From positions 1 through 64,000 of the forward strand of contig CAAEMT010000005.1 of the NCBI GenBank assembly GCA_900757145.1: a stretch of DNA of 64,000 nucleotides, in the 5' to 3' direction. Shown in pieces: positions 28,126 to 37,178 of the stretch. Numbering within the stretch: position 1 is the first letter of the stretch; each line of letters opens with the position of its first letter. The notes below the pieces were generated by a model, which saw only the letters and a program-made list of their open reading frames with translations, had not been told where the DNA came from and ran no database searches. This stretch comes from Lachnospiraceae bacterium (GTDB taxonomy: Bacteria > Bacillota > Clostridia > Lachnospirales > Lachnospiraceae). The translations under genes and the position numbers were made by a program.

Positions 28126-29028
28126 TTACACGGAGAAAAGTTCTCCGTCATATACCGTTGTCGCCGGTCCTGTCATATAGACAGTTCCTTTCTGTCTGTC
28201 CCAGAAGATTTTCAGATTGCCGCCTCGAAGCTTCACTGTAACCTCATCCTCTGTCCACCCATTGAGAATGCACGCCACTGCAACAGCACATGCCCCCGTA
28301 CCGCATGCCCATGTCTCGCCGGAACCGCGCTCCCAGACGCGCATCTGCACAGTCTGACGATCTATCACACGGATAAATTCCGTATTCACACGGTCAGGAA
28401 ACGCCGGATGGCATTCAAAATGCGGGCCGATCGATTCAATCTCCAATGCATCCACGTCATCTACGCAGACAACACAGTGAGGATTTCCCATTGAGACACA
28501 CGTAGCTTCGTATTTCTTTCCCTGAACACACAGCTTTTGCGCGATCAGCGCCCCGTCCGGTACTTTTTTCCCATCTGCATCGCCACTACCATTCAGATCA
28601 GTACTCCGGCTTCCTTCAAACTGCGAAGCGTCCGCAGGGATCTTTTCTGCCTCAAGGATCGGACTTCCCATATCTACCCTTACAAGAGATACTTTTCCGT
28701 CTTCCACTGTCAGATCAAGGTATTTTATCCCGCTGCCCGTAGCTACACTGATCTGTTTTTTCTCTGTCAGACCGTAATCATATACATACTTTGCCACACA
28801 CCTGATCCCATTTCCGCACATAGCCCCGCGCGAACCGTCTGCATTGTACATATCCATCTCAAAATCAGCGATCTCGGACGGTTTAATAAGGATCAGCCCG
28901 TCTGAACCTATGCCAAAATGTCTGTCGCTCACTCTTTGCGCAAGCTTAGACGGATGATCCACCTGTTCCTCAAAACAATTCACATAAATGTAATCATTGC
29001 CGATTCCATGCATCTTGGTAAATTTCAT
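28126..29028 (-). CDS. dapF: Diaminopimelate epimerase
   Basis: 300 residues. Converts LL- to meso-diaminopimelate for lysine and peptidoglycan. Both catalytic cysteines are present, in MCGNGIRC (about residue 72) and WACGTGACA (about 240). FTKMHGIGNDYIYVN opens the protein and GSDGLILI follows. A hydrophilic insert of about 20 residues near 150 (SRSTDLNGSGDADGK) lengthens it compared with usual 275-residue forms. Start backed by AAGGGGAGATGAG. It lies 30 bases downstream of the LTA-synthase-like gene, so the two cell-wall genes may be co-transcribed. Confidence 0.95.
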   Translation of the reverse strand: MKFTKMHGIGNDYIYVNCFEEQVDHPSKLAQRVSDRHFGIGSDGLILIKPSEIADFEMDMYNADGSRGAMCGNGIRCVAKYVYDYGLTEKKQISVATGSGIKYLDLTVEDGKVSLVRVDMGSPILEAEKIPADASQFEGSRSTDLNGSGDADGKKVPDGALIAQKLCVQGKKYEATCVSMGNPHCVVCVDDVDALEIESIGPHFECHPAFPDRVNTEFIRVIDRQTVQMRVWERGSGETWACGTGACAVAVACILNGWTEDEVTVKLRGGNLKIFWDRQKGTVYMTGPATTVYDGELFSV

Positions 29029-29057
29029 ACTCTCATCTCCCCTTCCGCTGATACACT

Positions 29058-31469
29058 TTATGTCTCCGGCTCCTGCGCCTTGACTGTATACAGCTTCGTA
29101 TTGGAGCTTCTAAAAATCGTATCGGAAGAACCCATCTGATTTACAACGATCCTGTGGAAGCCCGGCTCTATCAGATCTTTTTTGACCATCAAAAGTCTTG
29201 GCGTCACGTATTTCGTCTTCAGTTTTTCATCATCCACGAATACTTTGCTCCACTTCGTATAATTGTTGCCCCATATATAATAGTAATTTAATTTTTCCTC
29301 AATCTTGCGAATCGTCACATCCTGTGTACCCATCACAATATCACTTGCCGGATAAGGATCTTCGCCATTGTACACGTAATGCTCCCCGTAGAGAATATCA
29401 TACTGCAAAAGCTCCATATCTTTCTGGTATTCTTCTTCTGTAGTGTATGTGTCACGGTTCTGATGGAAGGTAAACATTGTACCGTTATGGATTCCGAGAT
29501 CATCAGTCAGATCTGCAAGAAGCTGATAGGAAGTCATGTCCTTGTCCTCTTTTTCCATACCAAAGTTGTTCCATGTCACATACTGTGTCTTGAACAGACT
29601 GCCTGTTGTCATGTCCTCTTCTGTCAGTCCCATTGTCGGCAGATGATCACCGAACATGACTACCATCGTCTTTTCATCCCTCTCTGAGAGCATCTCGATC
29701 AGCTTTCCGATAAACTCATCTACCTCGTGAAGCTGATTCACATAGTACTCCCATGCGTATCTCCAGCCTTCATCCTCCGGTCCTGACACTATGATATCAG
29801 GATTAGTGATCACTGCTTCATGAGGATAATCACCGTGCGCCTCTACCGTGATCGTATACACAAAATCCGGTTTGTCCGGTGTATAGTCGAGTGACTTCTC
29901 CACCTCTTTGATCAGGACATCATCCGTCGGCCACGTTCCAAGCGGTGTATAGTCATGGATGTCCATCAGTTCCTTGCTTGTAAACGTATCAAATCCCATC
30001 ATAGAGAACGCATTTTTACGGCTGTAGAAGTTGCCTCCGTTATTGTGCACCGCATGCGCTCCATATCCCAGCGTCTTTAAATCAGCGGCAATACTCTCGC
30101 AATTCGTCTTTTTGAGAATCGTCTTGTACGGATACTCGCCGAGTCCGAAAAACTGCATCCCCATACCGGTCAGTATCTCAAACTCTGTATTCGCCGTACC
30201 GGCTCCGACTACGGGAACCTCCAGATAGCCTGATGTAAAATTATCATACAGGTAATGGAAATTCGGGATCGGATCTTCGCTTGTCTCAAGAAATTTAATC
30301 AGCCCCGGATCAACAAAAGATTCCAGAAGGACACAGATAATATTGGGATACTCTCCATCCACTCCCTCTGTCTTCTCCGGAATCTTTTCCTCTCCTGCAA
30401 TATCCGATTCTTCTGACTGCTGCCCTGCATCTCCCACACGCTCCGGCTGCGTCTCTACCGTCTCGCTTTCCTGCTGCGCGCTTATCACTTCACCATCCGA
30501 CTGCGCATTTACCGCCCCGCTGTCCGTCTGCGCGTTTTCCGCATTGCCATCTGACTGCGTCTCCGGCGCTGTCTTAGCGTCTGTCTCTGTCTTTGCAGAC
30601 TCACTCTGGGCAGCTCCCGTCAGTACATGCTCATTCATCTCAAGTGATGCCTGCTCTTTTTCCAATGCGTCTGCTTTCAGTGAATCCTGTCCATTCGCAG
30701 AAACGCCCGCCGCATCTGCCGCACCATTTAACTTCGCCATTACTGCATCGACAGATTCTTCTGAATACTCCTCAGGAGCGCTCATTCCACGGTCGAGTAC
30801 ACTGGAGGAAAAGCTATAGACAAATCCGTAATCCTTATACCCCTGTGCCAGATTCTCAAAATAAGAAGTCAGAATGTTGTTGCTTACTGCCGCATCTGTC
30901 ACATTCGGAAGCATCATCACTACCGCGCCGATCATTGCAAGACTCAGCAAGTGATTCATCCTGCCCTGAAACTTCGGTCCCTTAAACCAGAACACAACAA
31001 GCAGCAGTACCACAAGCCCCACGCCGCCAATTACGAGCATCGCTTCCTTATCTGTAAAATAATTGCTCTCCATCGTAAACAGATCGCCGACCATCTTGAT
31101 GTCCGTAAAGCTGAACGGTGAAACACGCTTTGCAAGAATACAGCCGTTGATCGTTCCAAGGAAGATCCAGAACGCACAGATGAGTGTCCGCGTCACTGCC
31201 CTTCTCCTGACCATGTATACCAGCATCAGCGAAGAAAATACGATCAGTGAATTGTAGAGGAACACAAGATTCCGATCTACCACAAAAGAACAAGCCTCAA
31301 GGAACGAATGCCTCGAGATCCACTCGATCAAAAAGCAGACGCCGCAGGCAAGCAGCGCGTGAAATAGCAGAGAATATTTATTCAGTACCGTCACAAGTCT
31401 GCTCGGCTGCTTCTGTATTTTTTCCTTTTTTATTTTCTTTTCATTCCGTCTCGATCTCATTTTCATCAT
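29058..31469 (-). CDS. LTA synthase-like membrane sulfatase-fold enzyme
   Basis: About 803 residues from ATG 31469; a weak GGGGG lies 9-13 bases upstream and the exact start is uncertain. Five membrane helices in the first 190 residues, then a linker, then the alkaline-phosphatase/sulfatase fold. Metal and nucleophile motifs of LtaS are present: NIICVLLESF (metal Glu), GAGTANTEFEILTG (Thr nucleophile) and MVVMFGDHLPTMG (metal Asp and His). It likely transfers glycerol phosphate from phosphatidylglycerol to a surface polymer. Unusual: a linker of about 130 residues rich in Gln, Ser, Glu and Ala (AENAQTDSGAVNAQSDGEV type) between helices and catalytic domain. The C-terminal extension of about 170 residues is typical of clostridial members. 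Confidence 0.85.
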   Translation of the reverse strand: MMKMRSRRNEKKIKKEKIQKQPSRLVTVLNKYSLLFHALLACGVCFLIEWISRHSFLEACSFVVDRNLVFLYNSLIVFSSLMLVYMVRRRAVTRTLICAFWIFLGTINGCILAKRVSPFSFTDIKMVGDLFTMESNYFTDKEAMLVIGGVGLVVLLLVVFWFKGPKFQGRMNHLLSLAMIGAVVMMLPNVTDAAVSNNILTSYFENLAQGYKDYGFVYSFSSSVLDRGMSAPEEYSEESVDAVMAKLNGAADAAGVSANGQDSLKADALEKEQASLEMNEHVLTGAAQSESAKTETDAKTAPETQSDGNAENAQTDSGAVNAQSDGEVISAQQESETVETQPERVGDAGQQSEESDIAGEEKIPEKTEGVDGEYPNIICVLLESFVDPGLIKFLETSEDPIPNFHYLYDNFTSGYLEVPVVGAGTANTEFEILTGMGMQFFGLGEYPYKTILKKTNCESIAADLKTLGYGAHAVHNNGGNFYSRKNAFSMMGFDTFTSKELMDIHDYTPLGTWPTDDVLIKEVEKSLDYTPDKPDFVYTITVEAHGDYPHEAVITNPDIIVSGPEDEGWRYAWEYYVNQLHEVDEFIGKLIEMLSERDEKTMVVMFGDHLPTMGLTEEDMTTGSLFKTQYVTWNNFGMEKEDKDMTSYQLLADLTDDLGIHNGTMFTFHQNRDTYTTEEEYQKDMELLQYDILYGEHYVYNGEDPYPASDIVMGTQDVTIRKIEEKLNYYYIWGNNYTKWSKVFVDDEKLKTKYVTPRLLMVKKDLIEPGFHRIVVNQMGSSDTIFRSSNTKLYTVKAQEPET

Positions 31470-31718
31470 GATCCATACCCCCGCGCCTGCTTCTCCCCTT
31501 ATGCAGGCTTTATATATGTAAAATTCAGTAAAATTCATTTGACAGAGTAATCTAAAACACGGCAAAAGTCAACTATCTTCCCAAAAAATTAAGATTTATT
31601 TATCGCGTTTTACACTTCTTTTAGAAACGTTTCACAAAAAGCGCATAATTTCTCGCTGGATTCTTTTTTGATTCTGTGTTAATTTATAAGGAGGACAAGT
31701 GAGAGGACTTCATATTAT

Positions 31719-32213
31719 ATGAAAAGATTACTATTTCTAATACTTTCATCACTTATATTTTTGTCAGGTTGCCAGAAAAATCAAATAAAAATAGCCCCTG
31801 CCGCCCTGTTTGTCATGGACGGCGGGACTACGAACGACGGCGTCAGCGTCGGCGATTCAAAAAAAGCATTTATTGATGCTTACAGCTCCTATGAAGTACA
31901 GGTAGCCTACAGCAATCAGCCCTCCGGCTACCTCGTAATGTCGATTGACGAGATCCCCTATGAGAAGCATATTTCCACGCTGATCGCGACCTTATTCATT
32001 GACGGCGAGCCGGTTTCAGAGGGTGATTTCTGCCGTGAAAATGACATCGAATTATCTGAACTTCCGGAACTTATCAGCTCACGCTCCTACCTGCGCAGTC
32101 ACGATGTGATCTACCGTTATCTCGACTTCCAGTGGGAGGGCGGAGTCATTACCGACATTTACTCAGGAGAGCTTAATTACAATGAGACATTTGAAGCGCC
32201 GCATATCTATTAA
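31719..32213 (+). CDS. Small lipoprotein of unknown function
   Basis: 164 residues. Signal peptide with lipobox FLSGC at about residue 18; the remainder is a mixed alpha/beta domain without a family I recognise. Repeated acidic turns (MDGGTTNDGVSVGDSKKAF, SEGDFCRENDIELSELPELI) and a final aromatic strand YLDFQWEGGV are seen. TAAGGAGG lies about 25 bases upstream, further than usual; GAGAGG is nearer. A single gene ended by a strong terminator 5 bases on. Confidence 0.7.
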   Translation: MKRLLFLILSSLIFLSGCQKNQIKIAPAALFVMDGGTTNDGVSVGDSKKAFIDAYSSYEVQVAYSNQPSGYLVMSIDEIPYEKHISTLIATLFIDGEPVSEGDFCRENDIELSELPELISSRSYLRSHDVIYRYLDFQWEGGVITDIYSGELNYNETFEAPHIY

Positions 32214-32217
32214 CTGC

Positions 32218-32248
32218 AAAAATAGGAGGTCGGTGACCTCCTATTTTT
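32218..32248. terminator. Perfect bidirectional terminator
   Basis: AAAAATAGGAGGTC and its exact reverse complement GACCTCCTATTTTT form a 14-base stem with a GGT loop. U runs occur in both directions, so it ends both the lipoprotein gene and the convergent HEPN gene. Confidence 0.9.
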
Positions 32249-32288
32249 CTAATCTCTAATACCTTGTCCGGATAATAAAACACATTTA

Positions 32289-32726
32289 CTACTGTTTTTC
32301 CTCCTGCGTTTTTTCCCGCTCAAACAGATAAGCTTCTGCAAGCTCCAGTATTCTGACGGCTGTATCGATCTGTTGCAAAGTCACCTCTTTAGAAGCAATA
32401 TAAAATGTATCATAATCGCTTGCATGCCGTATTTCCTCCGCTTTTACAATTCTCCTGCCCAGCTCACGAGGGAAAATTTCCGGCTGTACATAATTCTTAT
32501 TAAAGTAACTAAGCGTGTCTTTGTGACGCTTAAACGCAATGCCCTCTTTTGCAAGTATTGCACAGATAGTATGAAAAATACTGTAGTATGCCCGATTATT
32601 TGCCGCCCGATACTGCCCTGCATCGAAAGTAAGGCATGCGGCATCCAAATCTTCTCTTGCGACATTTAGGCGATGACGAGCCACATCTATTTTCGTTCCA
32701 ATATCCAGAGAATCAGGCTGCTTCAT
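32289..32726 (-). CDS. HEPN-domain protein (toxin-type partner), module 1
   Basis: 145 residues from ATG 32726 (AAGGGGTGG upstream). A compact helical HEPN domain of the PF05168 kind. It contains RAYYSIFH (R-x6-H within the RX4-6H ribonuclease motif) and RHASDYDTFY. The ATG overlaps the end of the nucleotidyltransferase gene by 14 bases. In described type VII toxin-antitoxin pairs the HEPN RNase is silenced when its partner attaches AMP units to a Tyr near the active site. That mechanism is known for HepT-MntA and inferred here. Confidence 0.85.
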   Translation of the reverse strand: MKQPDSLDIGTKIDVARHRLNVAREDLDAACLTFDAGQYRAANNRAYYSIFHTICAILAKEGIAFKRHKDTLSYFNKNYVQPEIFPRELGRRIVKAEEIRHASDYDTFYIASKEVTLQQIDTAVRILELAEAYLFEREKTQEEKQ

Positions 32727-33054
32727 ATAAAACCACCCCTTCCTTTTGAACATTGGTGTAAAACGGATACGATGCTGCCCAGTGATTAAAATGCTGAAGA
32801 TTTTTCACAATAGGCATCACCCAGATATCATGGTTTACATTATACTCATACCCCAATTCCGACAAAGCATCCGAATATGCATCCATTTCTTCCGGTGTCA
32901 AATCTACTAATAACATAATATCCACGTCTGAATCAGATGTATAATCGCCTCTCGCATAAGAGCCATATAAAATAACAGTCTTAAGGTGTGAACCATAAAT
33001 TTTTTTTACTTCTGATAAATACTGAGTAAGCAGTGTCTGAATCGTCTGCGGCAT
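32713..33054 (-). CDS. MNT-type nucleotidyltransferase (antitoxin-type partner), module 1
   Basis: 113 residues from ATG 33054, with AAAGGAGG 8 bases upstream; an earlier in-frame start lacks a site. The motif GSYARGDYTSDSDVDI fits GSX10DXD exactly, the active site of minimal nucleotidyltransferases, with the third acidic residue probably in the later INVNHDIW-like strand (NVNHDIWVM). Coupled to the HEPN gene downstream by a 14-base overlap. Order MNT then HEPN matches known operons, although some put HEPN first. Confidence 0.87.
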   Translation of the reverse strand: MPQTIQTLLTQYLSEVKKIYGSHLKTVILYGSYARGDYTSDSDVDIMLLVDLTPEEMDAYSDALSELGYEYNVNHDIWVMPIVKNLQHFNHWAASYPFYTNVQKEGVVLYEAA

Positions 33055-33165
33055 GCAATTGTTCCTCCTTTCTCCTAATGATTTAAGTATAATCCAACGT
33101 AATAAATTTCGCAACCGATGTACTCCCGCTTATGTATTCTTTTCCGATCAGCCTCTTTTTAAGCA

Positions 33166-33339
33166 CAAAAGTGTGCTCCGCACACGCTCACGGTTTTACA
33201 CAGCTCTCACAGAGTACACTTTTGCCGCGCCGGATGCATATTGCGAAGCAATTACATACCTCTTGCATCCGTGCGCATCCTGATTTTTGTGTCATGGAAA
33301 GACTTTTGCGCGTCAGCGTGACAAGGTCTTTCCTATGAC
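33166..33339. repeat. Cluster of inverted repeats in a 290-base gene-free stretch
   Basis: Between the MNT gene and the yjfF terminator there is no credible gene. Three hairpins follow one another. CAAAAGTGTGCTC (33166-33178) pairs with GAGTACACTTTTG (33212-33224), 12 of 13. CGGATGCA (33231-33238) pairs with TGCATCCG (33264-33271) around a nested ATTGC/GCAAT. GTCATGGAAAGAC (33291-33303) pairs with GTCTTTCCTATGAC (33326-33339) with one bulged base. The density suggests a structured RNA or a small non-autonomous element. Confidence 0.5.
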
Positions 33340-33344
33340 AGCAC

Positions 33345-33390
33345 AAAAATGCCCCAGAGGACGCACCTGCAAGGTGTCCGCTCTGAGGCA
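33345..33390 (-). terminator. Terminator of the ytf operon
   Basis: A stem of about 19 pairs with small mismatches (TGCCTCAGAG... with ...CTCTGGGGCA on the minus strand, loop TGC) followed by TTTTT (complement of 33345-33349). It lies 29 bases after the yjfF stop codon. Confidence 0.85.
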
Positions 33391-33418
33391 TTTATATTTT
33401 CGCGTATCCGCTATATCA

Positions 33419-34444
33419 TTATTTCTTATTTTTCTCTTTTGCCGCTGCAAAGATACTCTGGAGTACGATGAAGAAGCAGAGCATTGCTGCGATCGTGATA
33501 CGTGTCCACCAGGAGGACAGCGTTCCCTGGAATGTGATGAACGCCTCGATCGTACCCTTTATCAGTACGCCGAAGAGGCTTCCGAATACATTTCCGACAC
33601 CGCCTGTCAGAAGCGTACCGCCGATGACGGAGGAAGCGATCGCATCCATCTCAAGTCCCTTCGCCTGCTCTACGAAGCCTGAGCACGTATTTAAGCAGAA
33701 CAGGAAACCGCCGAGACTTGCAAGGAAGCCCTCAAGCACGTATGCCTTGAGTTTTGTTTTCTTGACATTGAGTCCCATCATAAGAGCAGACTGCTCATTT
33801 CCGCCGATCGCATAGATGCTGCGTCCGAACTTCGTATATTTCAATACAATAAAGATGATAACGAGTACCACGAGGGCAATGATCACGCTCGGATAAATGT
33901 ACGGCTGGATCAGCATTCCTTTCTTATTTACATAACCGCCGAACGGAAGGTACAGCTTGCACTGCGCCCAAGAAAGGAACATTTCGTTTTTGATACTGAT
34001 CATATCTTTGCTGATCACTGCTGTCATACCTCTGGCAAAGAACATACCTGCCAGCGTCACAATGAACGGCTGTATCTTCAGATATGCTACGAGCCATCCC
34101 TGTACAAAGCCGAATACGATACCGATCACCAGTACGAAGATCGTCGCCTGAATGGCTCCCCAGCCTGCCATCTCCATCGTCCATGCGAGGATCATGCAGA
34201 CCATAGCTACAACAGAACCTACAGAAATATCGATTCCGCCTGTGATCATAACGATCGTCATACCAGTAGCGATTACGATCAGACCGGCATTTGAGATAAA
34301 CAGGTTCAGGAAATTCTGTGTTTTTGAAAAGCCCTGCTCACCGAACATCACGATTCCCGCGATATACATGACTACGAACAGCGCTATAGTGATAACCAGC
34401 AAAAATGAATTGCCGTCAAGCTTACGTCCTTGTTTTTTCATCAT
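33419..34444 (-). CDS. yjfF: Galactofuranose-type ABC transporter permease
   Basis: 341 residues, about ten hydrophobic helices of the BPD_transp_2 ribose/galactofuranose type. Recognisable stretches are VIATGMTIVMITGGIDISVGSVVAM, GFVQGWLVAYLKIQPFIVTLAGMFFARG and SSVIGGTLLTGGVGNVFGSLFG. With YtfT it would form the heterodimeric membrane channel. ATG overlaps the ytfT stop by 4 bases. Last gene of the operon. Confidence 0.88.
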   Translation of the reverse strand: MMKKQGRKLDGNSFLLVITIALFVVMYIAGIVMFGEQGFSKTQNFLNLFISNAGLIVIATGMTIVMITGGIDISVGSVVAMVCMILAWTMEMAGWGAIQATIFVLVIGIVFGFVQGWLVAYLKIQPFIVTLAGMFFARGMTAVISKDMISIKNEMFLSWAQCKLYLPFGGYVNKKGMLIQPYIYPSVIIALVVLVIIFIVLKYTKFGRSIYAIGGNEQSALMMGLNVKKTKLKAYVLEGFLASLGGFLFCLNTCSGFVEQAKGLEMDAIASSVIGGTLLTGGVGNVFGSLFGVLIKGTIEAFITFQGTLSSWWTRITIAAMLCFFIVLQSIFAAAKEKNKK

Positions 34445-35490
34445 GCCGCTCCTTTCCCTGCGGATGCAGAAGATTTTGCTTTCAGACGACGGATCATCTT
34501 TCCAAGCTCCGGTGACTGAAGGGATACGATAATCACAACTACGATCGCCTTGTATACCGGAATCTGGTCAGAGCTTACGGAGATCGCATACAGCGTTGTT
34601 GTCAGTGTCTGGATCGTATATGCGCCGATCACAGAACCAAGCAGAGAGAATTTTCCGCCTGCTAGTGAGTTGCCGCCGAGCGCTACCGCAAGGATCGCGT
34701 CAAGCTCAAGGTTCAGACCGATATTATTTGCGTCTGCGGAGTAGATTCGGGAAGAGTTGATCAATCCCGCAATACTTGCGCAGAAACCGCTGAAAGCGTA
34801 TACAAGGAAAATAATCAGCGTAGACTTCAGTCCAACGAGACGAGAAGCCTTCGCATTGATTCCGACTGCCTCAATATACATACCAAGCGCCGTCTTCTTC
34901 AGCAGAAGCATCGTCAGCACTACCATAATAACCGTTACGAAAATCGCCGTTGGAATCGGCACACCCGGAATACTTGCTCCAAGCATCTTGAAGCTTTCTA
35001 CACGCACATATGTGATCTGACCATTTGTCAGAAGCTGTGCGATACCGCGCCCTGCTGTAAAGAGAATCAATGTCGCTACCATCGGCTGGATTTTCAGCTT
35101 CGCTACGAGAAAGCCGTTGAAGCATCCGCACAGAACGCCGACAAGAATACCAAGCAGGGCTCCGATGAGCGGATTGTTGACATACTCATTTACGCTCTGC
35201 TGTCCGCCTGCCACGAAAGAACACGTAACGGCTGCCACTACCGCCATCACTGCACCTACGGAAATATCTGTTCCGGCAGAGGCTGATACAACGAGCGTCA
35301 TACCTACTGCAAGGATCACGACCTCACTGCCCCTGTTGATTACGTCGATGATACGACCGTAGAGCACTCCGTTTTGCACGCCGATCTTAAAGAAATCGGG
35401 ACTTGCTATCACCGCCGCAATCAGCATCAAAATGAGGCAAAAAATCGGCATAAACAGTCTTTTTGAAGTAAGATTTTTCACTTTATCCAT
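34441..35490 (-). CDS. ytfT: Galactofuranose-type ABC transporter permease
   Basis: 349 residues, multi-helix permease with the family stretches ILAVGMTLVVSASAGTDISVG, GCFNGFLVAKLKIQPMVATLILFTAGRG and DAILAVALGGNSLAGGKFS. ATG shares one base with the ytfR stop (TGATG). Gene order ytfQ-ytfR-ytfT-yjfF equals that of E. coli, where the system imports galactofuranose. Confidence 0.9.
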   Translation of the reverse strand: MDKVKNLTSKRLFMPIFCLILMLIAAVIASPDFFKIGVQNGVLYGRIIDVINRGSEVVILAVGMTLVVSASAGTDISVGAVMAVVAAVTCSFVAGGQQSVNEYVNNPLIGALLGILVGVLCGCFNGFLVAKLKIQPMVATLILFTAGRGIAQLLTNGQITYVRVESFKMLGASIPGVPIPTAIFVTVIMVVLTMLLLKKTALGMYIEAVGINAKASRLVGLKSTLIIFLVYAFSGFCASIAGLINSSRIYSADANNIGLNLELDAILAVALGGNSLAGGKFSLLGSVIGAYTIQTLTTTLYAISVSSDQIPVYKAIVVVIIVSLQSPELGKMIRRLKAKSSASAGKGAA

Positions 35491-37004
35491 CAGTTTCCAC
35501 CTCCTGCGATTGCTTTCATGATGGAGCTCTGGTCAAGCTCGGACTCTTCAAGCTCTCCGACTTTCGCACCATCGCGCAATACCGCCATTCTGCTGCACGT
35601 ACGGATCATTTCTTCTATCTCAGATGAAATAAACATAACCGCCATACCCTGCTCTGCAAGCTGTAACACAAGCTTTTGTATCTCTGTCTTTGTTCCGATG
35701 TCGATACCTCTTGTCGGCTCGTCGAGGATCAGGAAATCCGGTTCTGTCAGAAGCCATCTTCCGAGAATTACCTTCTGCTGATTGCCGCCGGAGAGCTGCT
35801 TGATCGGCGTCTCACGGTCAGCCGTCTTAATCTGAAGCAAATCGATATACTTATCTGTGAACTCCTCCTGTTCCTTGCGGCTTAGCAAGTGAAACATGCC
35901 GCGCTTTGCCTGAAGCGCAATAATAATATTTTCACGTACAGAAAGGTCGGCAATAATGCCTTCTTCTTTTCTGTTTTCCGGAAGATAAGCCATTCCCGCC
36001 ATCATCGCGTCAAGCGGCGCTCCGACGAGCAGCTTCTTTCCTTTGACAAAAAGTTCTCCTGAATCTGCCTTATCCGCACCGTAGATACTTCTTGCAAGCT
36101 CCGAACGTCCTGAGCCGAGCAGTCCGGTAAGACCGATGACCTCTCCCTTGTGGATATCGAGGTTGAACGGACGGATCGTACCTTTATGTCCGAGTCCCTT
36201 TGCAGAGATCACGCACTCGCCTTTTGCTTTCTCGCTTCCGCCCTCTTTCTTGATCGCAGCCAGATCGTCAAAGTCCTTACCCATCATCTTTGCGACAAGC
36301 TGTACTCTCGGAAGCTCCTCTACCTTGTACTCGCCTACAAGCGTACCGTTTCTAAGAACCGTGATGCGGTCGCAGACTGCGTATACCTGTTCAAGGAAAT
36401 GCGTAACAAAAATGATGCCTACGCCCTGTGATCTCAGGCGGCGCATCAGCGTAAACAGCTTTTCTACCTCGCCGTCGTCAAGCGAAGACGTCGGTTCGTC
36501 AAGGATCAGTACCTTAGCCGACATATCCACGGCACGCGCGATCGCCAACATCTGCTGGATCGCGATAGAATAATTTTCTACCGCAGCAGTTACATCAATA
36601 TGTATATCAAGGCTTTCCAGAAGCTCTCTTGATTTCTTTTTCATGGTTCCCCAGTCGATCATGCCTGCCTTCTTCGGCTCGCGGCCGATAAACAGATTCT
36701 CCGCCACCGAAAGATTCGGGCAGAGGTTTACCTCCTGATATACGGTACTGATACCGTTTGACTGTGCTTCCTGTGGGGAACGATTGATGATCGCCGAATT
36801 GCTTCCATCGATCATGATCTCACCAGTCTCAAATTCCTCCACACCGGTCAATACTTTGATCAAAGTTGATTTTCCGGCTCCGTTCTCTCCCATAAGCGCA
36901 TGGATTTCACCCTTGCGCAGCGTAAAGTCTACGTCCTGCAGCGCTTTTACGCCCGGGAAGTTCTTGCTGATATGTCTCATTGTGAGCACAACACCCTGCT
37001 CCAT
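35490..37004 (-). CDS. ytfR: Galactofuranose-type ABC transporter ATP-binding protein
   Basis: 504 residues from ATG 37004 with AGAGAGGTGG upstream; an earlier reading would run back into the terminator hairpin at 37096. Two fused ATPase domains. The first has GENGAGKSTLIKVLTG and VLILDEPTSSLDDGE; the second has the degenerate Walker A GLLGSGRSELARSIYG, KQLSGGNQQKVILGRWL and LILDEPTRGIDIGT. This fits RbsA/MglA/YtfR-class sugar importers. It energises uptake through YtfT and YjfF. Confidence 0.93.
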   Translation of the reverse strand: MEQGVVLTMRHISKNFPGVKALQDVDFTLRKGEIHALMGENGAGKSTLIKVLTGVEEFETGEIMIDGSNSAIINRSPQEAQSNGISTVYQEVNLCPNLSVAENLFIGREPKKAGMIDWGTMKKKSRELLESLDIHIDVTAAVENYSIAIQQMLAIARAVDMSAKVLILDEPTSSLDDGEVEKLFTLMRRLRSQGVGIIFVTHFLEQVYAVCDRITVLRNGTLVGEYKVEELPRVQLVAKMMGKDFDDLAAIKKEGGSEKAKGECVISAKGLGHKGTIRPFNLDIHKGEVIGLTGLLGSGRSELARSIYGADKADSGELFVKGKKLLVGAPLDAMMAGMAYLPENRKEEGIIADLSVRENIIIALQAKRGMFHLLSRKEQEEFTDKYIDLLQIKTADRETPIKQLSGGNQQKVILGRWLLTEPDFLILDEPTRGIDIGTKTEIQKLVLQLAEQGMAVMFISSEIEEMIRTCSRMAVLRDGAKVGELEESELDQSSIMKAIAGGGN

Positions 37005-37095
37005 GAAGCCACCTCTCTTTCCTGATTTTACAGTCCCCTGCAGATCAATCTGCTCCGACTGCCTGTCTCCTGCAATACCCTTCAGACTGCTTTTC

Positions 37096-37140
37096 AAAAA
37101 GTGTGGGAGCCGGAAGCCTTTTGGCGCTCCGGCCCCCACT
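37096..37140 (-). terminator. Attenuating terminator between ytfQ and ytfR
   Basis: On the minus strand a GC-rich stem (AGTGGGGGCCGGAGC paired with GCTTCCGGCTCCCACACT, small bulges) is followed by TTTTT (complement of 37096-37100). It lies 38 bases after the ytfQ stop and 90 bases before ytfR. Such partial terminators are known to give more binding protein than membrane transporter. Confidence 0.8.
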
Positions 37141-37178
37141 GGTTCACTAGTTAGTTCAAAAATTTACTGATTTGCTGA

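Noticed and set aside
37005..37139. N-terminal extension of ytfR
   Set aside because: It overlaps the terminator hairpin at 37096-37140, and a good ribosome site precedes ATG 37004.
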